Assembly (NCBI RefSeq): GCF_016901135.1
Contig: NZ_JAFEVL010000042.1
Span: 186,001-250,000, forward strand
Length of the DNA: 64,000 bases
Direction of reading: 5' to 3'
Source of the DNA: Martinezella lusitana
GTDB lineage: Bacteria > Pseudomonadota > Alphaproteobacteria > Rhizobiales > Rhizobiaceae
Shown: piece by piece, positions 9,366 to 19,333 of the stretch
How the letters are laid out: every line of letters starts with the position of its first letter
Position numbering within the stretch: position 1 is the first letter of the stretch
The notes under the pieces: model-generated
Seen by the model: only the letters and a program-made list of their open reading frames with translations
What the model was told of the DNA's origin: nothing
Database searches by the model: none
Position numbers and translations under genes: made by a program

Positions 9366-9422
9366 GCGGCACGACGTCGGGGCGCCAGGATGGCGCCTGG
9401 CAATACCTTTGAAGGAAGATCG

Positions 9423-11612
9423 ATGCAGACAGCAAGCAGCATCTTGATATGGGCCGTGATCGCGCTATGCGGGGTCATGCTGATCACGCTGCCGATCAAC
9501 CTTCAAACGCAGCTGATCGCCAGCACCGTTGTCGTCACGATGATGGCGATCATCAAGATCCTCAAGCGTCAGGGCACCTGGCGGCTTGTCGCGCTCGCCT
9601 TCGGCACGGCAATCGTGCTGCGCTATGTGTATTGGCGGACTACGAGTACGCTGCCGCCCATCAACCAGCTTGAAAATTTCATCCCGGGGCTGCTGCTCTA
9701 TCTCGCCGAAATGTACAACGTGGCGATGCTGATGCTCAGCCTCTTCATCGTCGCCACACCCCTGCCCCCGCGCACGGCCCGCGCATCGAAGACGCAAGAT
9801 TTCCCATCCGTCGACGTCTTCGTGCCGTCCTACAACGAGGATACCAATCTTCTCGCCAATACGCTCGCCTCCGCAAAGGCGATGGACTATCCGGCCGACA
9901 AGCTTAAGGTCTGGTTGCTTGACGACGGCGGCACGGCACAGAAGCGAAACTCGACCAAGGTGCTTGAATCCCAAGCGGCCATTGCCCGCCATGACGAGCT
10001 CAAACAGCTCTGTGTCGACCTCGACGTCGAATATCTGACGCGCGAGCGCAACGAACACGCCAAGGCCGGCAACCTCAACAATGGGCTCGAACATTCCGAT
10101 GGCGACCTTATCGCCGTCTTCGATGCCGATCACGCGCCCGCGCGCGATTTCCTGCTCGAGACGGTCGGCTACTTCGACGACGATCCGAAGCTTTTTCTCG
10201 TCCAGACGCCGCATTTCTTCATCAATCCCGACCCGCTAGAGCGCAATCTGCGCACCTTTGACAGCATGCCAAGCGAGAACGAGATGTTCTACGGCATCAT
10301 TCAACGCGGTCTGGACAAATGGAATGCGGCCTTCTTCTGCGGTTCGGCAGCCGTGCTCAGCCGCAAGGCGCTGGAATCGCAAAGCGGCTTCAGCGGCATC
10401 AGCATTACCGAAGATTGTGAAACCGCGCTTGCGCTCCATGGCGCCGGCTGGAACAGCATCTATGTCGACAAGCCGCTGATTGCCGGGCTGCAGCCCGCCA
10501 CGTTTGCGAGCTTCATCGGCCAGCGCAGCCGATGGGCGCAGGGCATGATGCAGATCCTGCGCTTCCGCTTCCCGCTGTTGAAGCGCGGCCTGACGCTGCC
10601 GCAGCGCCTGTGCTACATGTCTTCGACGCTGTTCTGGCTCTTCCCGTTTCCACGCGCCATTTTCCTGTTCGCGCCGCTTTGCTATCTGTTTTTCGATCTC
10701 GAGATATTCACGGCCTCAGGCAGCGAATTCCTTGCCTACACGCTCGCCTACATGCTCGTGAACCTGATGATGCAGAACTATCTCTATGGCTCCTTCCGCT
10801 GGCCGTGGATTTCCGAGCTCTACGAATATGTCCAGACGGTGCATCTATTGCCCGCCGTCATCTCGGTCATGCTGAACCCTCGCAAGCCGACCTTCAAGGT
10901 CACGGCCAAGGACGAATCGATCTCCGTCAGCCGTCTTTCGGAAATCAGCCGCCCGTTCTTCGTCATCTTTGCCGTACAAGTTATTGCGCTGGCGGTGACC
11001 ATATATCGTGTCTATGCCGAACCCTATAAGGCTGATGTAACGCTCGTCGTCGGCGGCTGGAACATCATCAACCTGATCCTCTCCGGTTGCGCGCTAGGTG
11101 TCGTCTCCGAGCGCGGCGAACGCGCCTCCTCGCGGCGCGTCAGGGTCGATCGACGCAGCGAATTCGGCGTTGGCGACAAATGGAATTCCGCCTCTATCGA
11201 AGATGTGTCCGTTCACGGCGCCAGATTGAACGTCTTCAACAAGGACATGGGCCTGGTGAAGGTCGGTTCCGAAGCCATCATCCGCTTCCAGCCCTATAGC
11301 AGCGCCGAGATGGTGACGCTGTCGGTCATCATCCGCAATATCGAGCAGACGGGAGACATCACGACCATCGGGTGCCAATATGTCCCGAAAGGTGCAGCCG
11401 ATCATCGGCTGATCGCCGATCTTGTCTTTGCCAACTCCGATCAATGGACGAAATTTCAGCAGGCACGTCGCCGCAACCCTGGCATCATCCGCGGAACGGT
11501 CTGGTTCCTGGGCCTATCGCTCTACCAGACCAGCCGCGGCTTGCTCTATCTGTTCAAGGGTGTCGGGGCCGAAAAGGGGCAACAGCGGCAGGACGCGAAG
11601 GCGAAAGGCTGA
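9423..11612 (+). CDS. bcsA: Cellulose synthase catalytic subunit (UDP-forming)
   Basis: This 729-residue membrane glycosyltransferase (GT2) polymerises UDP-glucose into beta-1,4-glucan and pushes the chain across the inner membrane. All key motifs are present: DDGG (about 166-169), DADH (234-237), the TED catalytic triplet (329-331) and QRSRW (367-371). A C-terminal PilZ domain has RVDRR (about 572-576) and DVSVHG (594-599), the c-di-GMP binding signature, so activity should depend on c-di-GMP. About eight membrane segments flank the catalytic domain. ATG 9423 follows GAAGGAAG; the in-frame start at 9390 has no such site. The TGA stop shares one base with the bcsB ATG. Confidence 0.96.
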   Translation: MQTASSILIWAVIALCGVMLITLPINLQTQLIASTVVVTMMAIIKILKRQGTWRLVALAFGTAIVLRYVYWRTTSTLPPINQLENFIPGLLLYLAEMYNVAMLMLSLFIVATPLPPRTARASKTQDFPSVDVFVPSYNEDTNLLANTLASAKAMDYPADKLKVWLLDDGGTAQKRNSTKVLESQAAIARHDELKQLCVDLDVEYLTRERNEHAKAGNLNNGLEHSDGDLIAVFDADHAPARDFLLETVGYFDDDPKLFLVQTPHFFINPDPLERNLRTFDSMPSENEMFYGIIQRGLDKWNAAFFCGSAAVLSRKALESQSGFSGISITEDCETALALHGAGWNSIYVDKPLIAGLQPATFASFIGQRSRWAQGMMQILRFRFPLLKRGLTLPQRLCYMSSTLFWLFPFPRAIFLFAPLCYLFFDLEIFTASGSEFLAYTLAYMLVNLMMQNYLYGSFRWPWISELYEYVQTVHLLPAVISVMLNPRKPTFKVTAKDESISVSRLSEISRPFFVIFAVQVIALAVTIYRVYAEPYKADVTLVVGGWNIINLILSGCALGVVSERGERASSRRVRVDRRSEFGVGDKWNSASIEDVSVHGARLNVFNKDMGLVKVGSEAIIRFQPYSSAEMVTLSVIIRNIEQTGDITTIGCQYVPKGAADHRLIADLVFANSDQWTKFQQARRRNPGIIRGTVWFLGLSLYQTSRGLLYLFKGVGAEKGQQRQDAKAKG

Positions 11613-14086
11613 TGAGACGCATCCTTCCAGCACTGATCTTCCTCATCAGCGCCGCAGTCGCGCAGGCGCAAACGACGCCCTTCGACATGTCGGGCGAACG
11701 GCCGAAAGGCGAGCCGCCGCCCACACCGCAGATTTTCACGCCACAGCCGGCAACGCCGCAAGCCGAGGCACCCAAGGCGGTCGCTCCGCTGGTCATTGCT
11801 CCCCAGGTGACCACTCCGCAAGTGATTGTGCCGCCGGCAGCCACGCCGCAGGCTGTCGCGCCGCATGTGACGACGCCCGCCGTCCCTGCTCAAGTGACAC
11901 CCCAGGTGGCACCGGTGGTGAAACAGGCGACCGCGGCGACACCTGCGTTCCGGCGTTACGTCGTCCCCTTCGCGAAGTTCCGGCTGGAAGGCGAGAACGA
12001 TCGCAGATCCTGGTCGATCTATCTGACGCCCGAGCAGGCGGCGGCACCGGCGAAATTCAATTTTGCCTATCAGAATGCGGTCGTCGTCGCTCCTGAAGCA
12101 TCGCAACTCACCGTCCTTCTCAACGACCGGGTGGTTCACCAGCAGCAGATCGGTTCGCCCGATAGTGTTTCGGATGTCAGCTTCGATATTCCGCGAGGGC
12201 TCTTGCAGCCGGGCGCCAATTTGCTGACGTTCGAGGCGACACAACGCCATCGCACCGACTGCGACATCCAATCGACCTATGAACTTTGGTCCGATGTCGA
12301 TCCGGAAAAAACCTATCTAAGCTTCACCGGCCGCGAGGCCGAGAAACTGTCGACCACCGATGCAATCCGCGCGATCGGTGTCGATGGTGCCGGTAAAACC
12401 CAATACAATATTGTGGTGCCGGCGCTGGCTCAACCCGGCACCACCAAGCCGCTGCTGCGGCTTGCGCAAGGCCTGTCTCTTCTCAGCGGCATGCCGAACG
12501 AGACATTCTCTTTTGGCACGGATGCAATACCGCCGGCGGGACCGGGCAAGATGACGGTTGTCGTCGGCACACCCGCGGAACTGCAGCCCGTCTTTGCCGT
12601 ACCTTCCGCGGCCCAGAGCGGCGCGCTGGCGACATTCGCGATCGATCCGCGCAGCGGCCAGCAGCTTCTGCTCATCAGCGGCCCATCCTGGCAGGCGATC
12701 TCTTCTGCGATCGATATGGTCGTTTCACCGACCGACCGGGATCCCGGCACCCGCCGCGATCTCCTGGTCACGCAGCGATGGACGGCGCCGGATGCCCCTC
12801 TGATCTACTCCGGCACCAGCCTTTCCTTCGAGCAACTGGGCGTGAAGACGACGGAGTTCTCCGGGCGTCGCTTCCACACCAGCTTCAACGTGGCGATCCC
12901 CTCGGACTTCTATGCGAATGCCTATGGGGAGGCGACCATCCAGCTGGACGCCGCCTATGCAAAGGACGTGCGCCCCGGCAGCCATATCGACGTTTACGTC
13001 AATGGCAGCATCGCCACGACGAAACCGATTACTGCCAGCGGCGGTGGCATCTTCCGACAATTGCCCATCCGCATCACCATGCGCCATTTCAAGCCGGGCC
13101 TGAATACATTGACGCTCGAGGCCATGTTAATGACCGACGGGGATACCGCCTGCGCGCCCGCCGCCACATCCAGCACGACGCCGCGTTTTGCGCTATTCGA
13201 CACAAGCCAGTTCCGCATGCCGGATTTTGCAAGGGTCGCACAGCGCCCCAACCTGGCGGCGTTTGCAGGAACCGGCTATCCCTATAATCGCGACACCGGG
13301 CCGACCACCCTCTTCATCGATCGGGCCGATGCCGATACGCTGTCGGCGACCGCAACCCTGCTCGGGCAGATGGCGATCGTTGCGGGACACCCGATCGCCG
13401 TGGAGCCGACTGCCTCGCCGAACACGATCAGTGGCCGCAATGCGATCTTCATCGGTTCGATCTCGCAACTGCCGTCGACGATCCTTTCGCAAATGAATAT
13501 CGCAGCGACGAGCCAGGTGGCTTGGCGCCCACCCACTCCAGGGCAAGCCGGCACGCAGGACGCCTCCGTCACGATTGCGGATTGGCGCTCCCGCATCAGC
13601 GGCGGTCTGCTGCAGGGTCAATTCGACCGCTTCCAGCAATGGATGCATCGCAATTTCGATATCTCGCTCAGCTCGCTACGCTTCATGCCAGGTTCGGAAC
13701 AGGTGTTTACGCCGTCGAATGCCAACACGTTCCTGATCGCCCAGGAAGCCAACTCAACCAACGACGCCACCTGGACCGTGATCACCGCACCGAGCGCCGG
13801 AGATCTGCGGGCAGGCGTAGAGGCCATGACGTCGCAACTCGATTGGCCGCAAATCAGCGGTCGCATCACCGTCTATTCCGGCAAGACGGGAAAGATCGAA
13901 ACGGTGCCTGTCAGCCGCTTCGATTTAGTCATGTCGCAGCCCTGGTCGCTGACCAATTACCGCCTGATCGCCGCCAACTGGCTTTCCAGCAATATCTTGT
14001 CCTACGCGTTCCTGCTGGTAATCGGTTCGCTGCTGCTCGGCATCAGCACCGCAAGCATTCTCTCGAAGATCGGCAGGCGCGAATGA
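11612..14086 (+). CDS. bcsB: Cellulose synthase periplasmic subunit BcsB
   Basis: This 824-residue partner of BcsA has a signal peptide (about 1-21, ending VAQAQ), a long Pro/Ala/Thr/Gln-rich linker with repeated TPQ and AP units (about 25-110), and then the carbohydrate-binding and ferredoxin-like repeats of BcsB. A single C-terminal membrane anchor (NILSYAFLLVIGSLLLG) ends the chain. BcsB guides the nascent glucan through the periplasm. The start is the ATG that overlaps the bcsA stop (TGATG). The stop overlaps bcsZ as ATGA. The proline-rich linker is longer than in the E. coli protein. Confidence 0.93.
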   Translation: MRRILPALIFLISAAVAQAQTTPFDMSGERPKGEPPPTPQIFTPQPATPQAEAPKAVAPLVIAPQVTTPQVIVPPAATPQAVAPHVTTPAVPAQVTPQVAPVVKQATAATPAFRRYVVPFAKFRLEGENDRRSWSIYLTPEQAAAPAKFNFAYQNAVVVAPEASQLTVLLNDRVVHQQQIGSPDSVSDVSFDIPRGLLQPGANLLTFEATQRHRTDCDIQSTYELWSDVDPEKTYLSFTGREAEKLSTTDAIRAIGVDGAGKTQYNIVVPALAQPGTTKPLLRLAQGLSLLSGMPNETFSFGTDAIPPAGPGKMTVVVGTPAELQPVFAVPSAAQSGALATFAIDPRSGQQLLLISGPSWQAISSAIDMVVSPTDRDPGTRRDLLVTQRWTAPDAPLIYSGTSLSFEQLGVKTTEFSGRRFHTSFNVAIPSDFYANAYGEATIQLDAAYAKDVRPGSHIDVYVNGSIATTKPITASGGGIFRQLPIRITMRHFKPGLNTLTLEAMLMTDGDTACAPAATSSTTPRFALFDTSQFRMPDFARVAQRPNLAAFAGTGYPYNRDTGPTTLFIDRADADTLSATATLLGQMAIVAGHPIAVEPTASPNTISGRNAIFIGSISQLPSTILSQMNIAATSQVAWRPPTPGQAGTQDASVTIADWRSRISGGLLQGQFDRFQQWMHRNFDISLSSLRFMPGSEQVFTPSNANTFLIAQEANSTNDATWTVITAPSAGDLRAGVEAMTSQLDWPQISGRITVYSGKTGKIETVPVSRFDLVMSQPWSLTNYRLIAANWLSSNILSYAFLLVIGSLLLGISTASILSKIGRRE

Positions 14087-15132
14087 GACGCTTGCGCTCA
14101 ATCCTTGCAATCTGCGGTGCTGCCATCCTGGCGGTCGCCCAACCGGTCGCGGCTCAACATGCTGCGATCGATCCGCAAGCTTGGATCGCCTACAAGACGA
14201 AATTCCTCGATGCAAGCGGCCGTATCATCGACAATGGCAATGGCAACATGAGCCACAGCGAAGGTCAAGGCTACGGCCTGTTGCTCGCCTATCTCGCCAA
14301 CAGCCCGGCTGATTTCGAGCAGATCTGGTACTTCACACGAACCGAATTGCTGTTGCGCGACGATGGCTTAGCTGCCTGGAAATGGGACCCGGCCGTCACG
14401 CCGCATATAGCGGACACGAACAATGCCTCCGATGGCGACCTCTTGATCGCCTACGCGCTGGCGCTTGCGGGATCGGCCTGGAACAAGAAGGACTATCTGC
14501 AGGCCGCCGCAACCATGGCGAAGGCGCTTCTTTCCCGTGTCGTGATCGATTCCGGCGGCCGAACGCTGCTCATTCCCGGTGTTGACGGCTACAGGGCACC
14601 GGGCCGTAAGGATGGCCCGATCATCAATCCATCCTACTGGATCTACGAGGCTATCCCCGTCATGGCGTTGCTGGCGCCCTCGGATCGGTGGCAAAAACTG
14701 ACGGACGATGGCGTTGCGCTACTGCGCGCCATGCAGTTCGGCCCGCGAAAGCTGCCGGCCGATTGGGTGAGCCTGCGCGCCAGGCCGGAACCTGCTGATG
14801 GCTTCGAGGCGGAGTTTGGCTATAATGCTATCAGGATACCGCTCTACCTGGCGCGAGCCGGTATAGACGACAAGGTTTTGCTGACACGGCTGCAACAAGG
14901 CATGACCGTCGAAGGGGACGAACCGGGCACGATCGATCTGGCAACGGGCAAGCCAAAACAGCTGCTTGCCGACCCCGGTTATAGGATTGTTAACGATGTT
15001 GTGGCGTGTGTGGTGAGCGGAACGAAACTACCCACCTCGGTTCGGCAGTTCGCGCCGTCCCTTTACTACCCGTCCACTTTGCAATTGTTGGGCCTGGCTT
15101 TCGTCGCGGAGAAACACCCGGAGTGCTTATAA
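14083..15132 (+). CDS. bcsZ: Endo-beta-1,4-glucanase, GH8 (cellulase BcsZ/CelC)
   Basis: This 349-residue periplasmic glycoside hydrolase family 8 enzyme has a signal peptide ending near VAAQ (24-25). The catalytic acid region HSEGQGYG has Glu at about 60, and the ASDGDLLIAYAL segment typical of GH8 carries the second acidic residue. NPSYWIYEAIP and FGYNAIRIPLYLA line the cleft. In cellulose operons BcsZ trims or edits the polymer; in rhizobia the CelC homologue affects biofilm and root-hair infection (established for R. leguminosarum). It is translationally coupled to bcsB. Confidence 0.92.
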   Translation: MRRLRSILAICGAAILAVAQPVAAQHAAIDPQAWIAYKTKFLDASGRIIDNGNGNMSHSEGQGYGLLLAYLANSPADFEQIWYFTRTELLLRDDGLAAWKWDPAVTPHIADTNNASDGDLLIAYALALAGSAWNKKDYLQAAATMAKALLSRVVIDSGGRTLLIPGVDGYRAPGRKDGPIINPSYWIYEAIPVMALLAPSDRWQKLTDDGVALLRAMQFGPRKLPADWVSLRARPEPADGFEAEFGYNAIRIPLYLARAGIDDKVLLTRLQQGMTVEGDEPGTIDLATGKPKQLLADPGYRIVNDVVACVVSGTKLPTSVRQFAPSLYYPSTLQLLGLAFVAEKHPECL

Positions 15133-17528
15133 AATCCACATTGATCATGGCTTTTATGGCAGTGGCCGTGGCGGGTTTCACCCTCGCGACCAAGGATCAT
15201 GTTTCGCCTGAAGACAAGATCAAGCTGGCAAAATCGAGCCGTCTGGAGCCGCAGACGCTGCTTGCAGCCGATATCAAGCCGGGCGGCGCTACGGAACAAA
15301 CGGTCGATCTGCGTGCGGTCGCCGACCGCATCCAGGCGACAGCACCATCCGCCGTCCTGTCCGACGCGCCGAACAACCCCCAAACGAATACACCCGCGCC
15401 CGACGCGCTGGCACAGGCTGCACCGCAGTCGACGGCACCCCAGACTGCTCAGCAACAACCGGCGCAGCAGCAGCCAGGCCAGGCTCAACCGGCCAATCCG
15501 CCGAAGGTGGACGAAAGCGCATTGCGCTATTTCGCCAGCCGCGGCGACAAGGCGCGGCTGCAGGCCGAGATCTCGAGACTGCAGACACTTTACCCGAATT
15601 GGACGCCTCCAGCCGATCCGCTTGCCATTCCGCAGAACAGCGACAAGCAGCTGGAAGCTATGTGGCAGCTCTATTCGGAAAGCCGCTATGCCGATCTGCG
15701 TAAGGCGATCGCCGACCGTCAGACCGCGGAAGTCGGGTGGCAGCCGCCCGCCGATCTGCTGGAACGCCTCGACGTCGCCGAAGCGCGCACGCGCCTCGTC
15801 AACGCCTCCGATCTCAAACAATATGCGACTGTCATCGACATCGCCGCCAATACGCAGAGCCTGCTCACCTGCAGCGACATCGACATTCTGTGGCGGGTGG
15901 CCGAGGCCTTCATTCGCACGGATCGGATAAAGCGCGGGCAGGACGCCTACACCTATATGCTGAAGAGCTGCGCCAATCCGCAGGAACGGCTTGCGACCAT
16001 CCAGAAAGCGGCGGCACTGCTGGCCTATCAGCCCATGCAGGACCTGCTGGCCCTCGAGAAACCCGACGGCAATGGCGGGCGGGAATTCGACAGCGTAAGG
16101 ACCGACCTTGCACGCCGTTTCGTGGCCCAGGGCAATGACGATCCGAAACTAACCGTCTCTCAGGACTATCTCTCGCAGGTCGAACGCGTTGCGCGGAGCC
16201 AGGGCCTGGCATCCGATGATTCGCTTCTCGGCTGGTACTATCTGCGCCGCAGCAATTACAGCGACGCCGAGCAGTGGTTCGAAGCCGCGCACGCCAAGGA
16301 AGATTCCGCAGCGATCTCGCAGGGCCTGGCATTGGTGTTGATCGCCGACCACAAGCCGCAAGAGGCCGAAGACGCGATGTATAAGTGGCGCAACGAATCC
16401 AAGGACGCGATGGCAACCTATCTTGCCGCCACCGCCAATCTGATGGCCTTGCAGCCGCCCCCTAATCTGAACGAGGAGGTCCTTGGGCGAATGGCCTCCG
16501 AGGTGGTGAAGCAGAAATACGTTCCGACGGCACAACAATTCGGATGGTATGCTCGTTCGCTGAACCAACCGCAGGCGGCGGCGCGCTGGTTCGAGACGGC
16601 GCTTCGCTGGAAGCCGGATGACGAACCATCCGCTTATGGACTGGCCATCACGCGCAATCAGCTGAATGATCGGCAGGGTGTCGCCGAAGTCCAGCGGCTC
16701 TGGGCAAGCCGTTCGCAGCGTATCGCCGTTCTCGGCGAGCCGACGACGCGCACGCCGACCTCGGCACCACTGCCCTCTCCGAATCAGACAGTCCAGGCAA
16801 CACCGCAGATCGCGCCGCAGGGAACGCTCCAGAGCACCCCTCTGGTGGCTCCCCAAGCAACGCCTCTGGCTCCCATGACGCAACCACCCGCCAACGCGCA
16901 GGTCGCCCAGGAGCCCGTAGTGCCCGTTCGCCGCGCCCCACCAGTCGAATACAGTCAGGCGGAAACCCGCGCCAGAACGGTCGTGCGCGGCGCACGCAGT
17001 CCGGCCGGCTGCACGACCACCGCCAGTGCCGAGCTGCTGACCCCGGGAAATGCACTATCGCGCGGCTGGTGCCTGATGAACCTCAATCGACCGATGGAAG
17101 CCGTGGAAGCCTTTGGCGTCGCGCTGAACAATACCGATCCAAAGTCACGCGAGGAGGCCGCCTATGGGCAAAGCCTCGCCTATCTGCGGGCCGGGCTTGC
17201 CAACAACGCCGCCGTCGCGGCGACCAAGGCCCCCATGAACCATCAGCGCGCCGCCGAATTGCAGGTGGCCATTCTCTCGGATCGCGCACTCTCGGCCTTT
17301 TCGGGCAAGCGGTACCATGAGGCCCTCCTCTATCTCGACCAGCGCTCGCAGCTTCAGCAGGAGCGTGTCGACCTGATGGTGCTGCGCGGATACTGCTATC
17401 TCAATCTCAAAATGTATGACGATGCCCAGCGCATCTTCACCGCGGTCGCCGCAACCGGCAACCGCGACGGTAATCGCGGCCTGAGAGACCTGAGGCTCGC
17501 GACCCATCCGCAGCCGGGGGGTTATTAA
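15123..17528 (+). CDS. TPR-containing protein of the cellulose operon (BcsC-like role)
   Basis: This protein of about 801 residues begins with a single hydrophobic segment (signal or anchor), followed by a Pro/Gln/Ala-rich linker (about 75-140) and then many tetratricopeptide-like helical repeats with paired Trp, Tyr, Leu and Ala positions. A second low-complexity Pro/Gln stretch lies near 545-600. The GTG at 15123 overlaps the bcsZ end and follows GGAGAAA; ATG 15147 is an alternative. No beta-barrel like that of E. coli BcsC is visible, so it probably supplies only the periplasmic scaffold. The outer-membrane exit may be another protein, perhaps with BcsN (inference). Confidence 0.75.
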   Translation: MLIKSTLIMAFMAVAVAGFTLATKDHVSPEDKIKLAKSSRLEPQTLLAADIKPGGATEQTVDLRAVADRIQATAPSAVLSDAPNNPQTNTPAPDALAQAAPQSTAPQTAQQQPAQQQPGQAQPANPPKVDESALRYFASRGDKARLQAEISRLQTLYPNWTPPADPLAIPQNSDKQLEAMWQLYSESRYADLRKAIADRQTAEVGWQPPADLLERLDVAEARTRLVNASDLKQYATVIDIAANTQSLLTCSDIDILWRVAEAFIRTDRIKRGQDAYTYMLKSCANPQERLATIQKAAALLAYQPMQDLLALEKPDGNGGREFDSVRTDLARRFVAQGNDDPKLTVSQDYLSQVERVARSQGLASDDSLLGWYYLRRSNYSDAEQWFEAAHAKEDSAAISQGLALVLIADHKPQEAEDAMYKWRNESKDAMATYLAATANLMALQPPPNLNEEVLGRMASEVVKQKYVPTAQQFGWYARSLNQPQAAARWFETALRWKPDDEPSAYGLAITRNQLNDRQGVAEVQRLWASRSQRIAVLGEPTTRTPTSAPLPSPNQTVQATPQIAPQGTLQSTPLVAPQATPLAPMTQPPANAQVAQEPVVPVRRAPPVEYSQAETRARTVVRGARSPAGCTTTASAELLTPGNALSRGWCLMNLNRPMEAVEAFGVALNNTDPKSREEAAYGQSLAYLRAGLANNAAVAATKAPMNHQRAAELQVAILSDRALSAFSGKRYHEALLYLDQRSQLQQERVDLMVLRGYCYLNLKMYDDAQRIFTAVAATGNRDGNRGLRDLRLATHPQPGGY

Positions 17529-17690
17529 GATCAGCTGCCCCGTAGTGGTCACTGTAGCCAATTTGAACAATCCAGGCCTCATCGAGTTCGGAATTGCCGG
17601 ATCGAGCCTGCGGAGAAGTTGCTAGCGGCCTTACCCTATTGAAATAATCCATTCTGAAGCAAGCTCTGGCCGGTTTGAGAGGGCCAGAGA

Positions 17691-17800
17691 ATGAAGCGAG
17701 ACCGTTTCACAGGCAAACAGATCATCGGCATTTTTGAAGGAGCATTCGACAGCTCCGCTGGTCTCTAAGCTTTTGCGAGGTCAATGCCGTCAGAGTCTCA
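17691..17800 (+). mobile_element. Decayed IS3-family orfA remnant
   Basis: An ATG at 17691 opens a frame reading MKRDRFTGKQIIGI, the N-terminus of IS3-family transposase OrfA (typically KRxRFTEEQIIGILKEH). A one-base shift in the T run continues it as LKEHSTAPLVSKL. After that only weak similarity remains, and no orfB or terminal repeats were found. The 351-base gap 17529-17879 between the cellulose operon and the acyltransferase holds this relic and nothing else that could be supported. Confidence 0.55.
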
Positions 17801-17879
17801 CTAATCCGCGAGTAATTGAAATGCTCTCTCGATTGGTATAGCTCACCAACTCATATTCTCATCCGACCCATTTCGAGCA

Positions 17880-18983
17880 ATGACCGACACCAAAAAACGA
17901 ACCAGGGACTTAGGTCTCGATCATATTCGCGCGCTTGCGGCATTCATGGTTTTCAGCTGGCATTTCCTGCACTACGCGAACGGCTACCCAGTTCCTTTTG
18001 AAGGTGCGCCATCGATTTTCCCGCTTGCTCTACTGGATGAGGGGCATACGGGCGTCGCTCTTTTCATGACATTAAGCGGGTATCTTTTCGCGAAAATTCT
18101 TGACGGGAGATCGGTAAACTACCTTGCATTCCTGTCACGTAGAGCGACCCGGCTCCTACCGCTACTTTTTGCGATGTTGGTAGTGGAGGGCGTGCGGGAG
18201 TATGTCGTTGGAGCTGACCTCGTTGGCTATTTAAGAAGCCTTCCGACCGGTCTGATCGAACCGACACTCCCCAACGGTGCGTGGTCCCTGACAGTGGAAT
18301 TCCACTTCTACCTTTTACTTCCGCTTCTGCTGTTTCTCTGCCGAAAATCACCGGCGCTGCTCTTCGCGGCGATATTCCTAGCAGTCGGCTTACGAACATT
18401 CTTATTCATCAGGAACGGTACCGTTTTCTGGCCCGCCTATTGGACGCTCGCTGGCCGCCTAGACCAATTTGTATTTGGAATTTTGGCCTACCACTACCGT
18501 TCTATGATTATCAGGAAACACGTCCTTGCTCTAGCACTAGGGACGGTGTTTTGCGTGTTTTATTATCTATTTGACCGGATGGGCGGCTTCTACCGAATGC
18601 CGCAATACCCCTCGCCCTCTCCTATCTGGATTATTCTCCCTACGATTGAAGGGGCTTTCTTTAGCGCACTCATTGCCTACTACGATGGCTCATTCCAACA
18701 TTCCCGCGGATTGCTGTCACGATCCATCGCAAAGATCGGCAAATATTCCTACTCGATATATCTCTGGCACTTCTACGTCGTATTCCTCATGGCGGACTTC
18801 GTGCAACAACACATCATGAATATCTCCTACTACTACATTGGACAGGTCTGGGCGTTGCTCTGCTTCCTCGCGCTGGTTCCGTTCGCCTTCGTTAGCTACC
18901 AAATATTCGAGAAGCCCTTTATGAATGTGGGCTTGTCGTATTCAAGGAAAACAGGCCCGCAGCAGCCTTCGCTCGTTGTCTGA
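17880..18983 (+). CDS. Acyltransferase 3 (OafA/YrhL-type) membrane protein
   Basis: This 367-residue polytopic protein belongs to acyltransferase family 3. The N-terminal DHIRALAAFMVFSWHF carries the conserved Arg and the catalytic-type His (H28-H31 region). GHTGVALFMTLSGYLF and NGAWSLTVEFHFYLLLP are the other family signatures, and about ten membrane spans are evident. Such enzymes O-acylate surface polysaccharides, lipooligosaccharides or Nod factors at the inner membrane. Base composition is visibly more A+T-rich than the flanking genes, and an IS relic lies just upstream, so it was probably acquired. Acylation of cellulose or another glycan is possible but untested. Confidence 0.85.
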   Translation: MTDTKKRTRDLGLDHIRALAAFMVFSWHFLHYANGYPVPFEGAPSIFPLALLDEGHTGVALFMTLSGYLFAKILDGRSVNYLAFLSRRATRLLPLLFAMLVVEGVREYVVGADLVGYLRSLPTGLIEPTLPNGAWSLTVEFHFYLLLPLLLFLCRKSPALLFAAIFLAVGLRTFLFIRNGTVFWPAYWTLAGRLDQFVFGILAYHYRSMIIRKHVLALALGTVFCVFYYLFDRMGGFYRMPQYPSPSPIWIILPTIEGAFFSALIAYYDGSFQHSRGLLSRSIAKIGKYSYSIYLWHFYVVFLMADFVQQHIMNISYYYIGQVWALLCFLALVPFAFVSYQIFEKPFMNVGLSYSRKTGPQQPSLVV

Positions 18984-19333
18984 ACAAATTCCATAATCTG
19001 GTGACTGAATAGCTTAAGGAAACTCGACCTTTTGCAAGCACCATATTTTCCAGCGCCAGCGGGGCATGTTCGCTAATGCTAGTCGCCCAGGTTGAATGAC
19101 GTGTGGTTCACAACGCGCAAAATTAAGAAGATATCAATCACGAACTTAGTTTCTTGTTTAAGGATGGATTTCAACGGGCGAGCCGTCTAGACTGACTCGA
19201 TCACGATGATGCTCAAGTGGGGGCGCATCGTTGCCGGTTTCATGTACCCGACGCGGAATGTTCGCGTCGCCTTCATGGGATCCGGCAGCACCTTTGCAAT
19301 TCCGGTTTACCGGAACATTGAGCTAATCTGACC
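18984..19333. other. Intergenic region with no supported gene
   Basis: This 350-base, relatively A+T-rich stretch separates two same-strand genes. A 41-codon frame (19206-19331) ends two bases before the next start codon but has no clear ribosome site and no recognisable family, so it is not called as a gene. No terminator hairpin with a T tract was seen. Confidence 0.4.

Noticed and set aside
19206..19331. 41-codon frame before the P-loop protein
   Set aside because: No clear ribosome site and no recognisable family; it may be chance.
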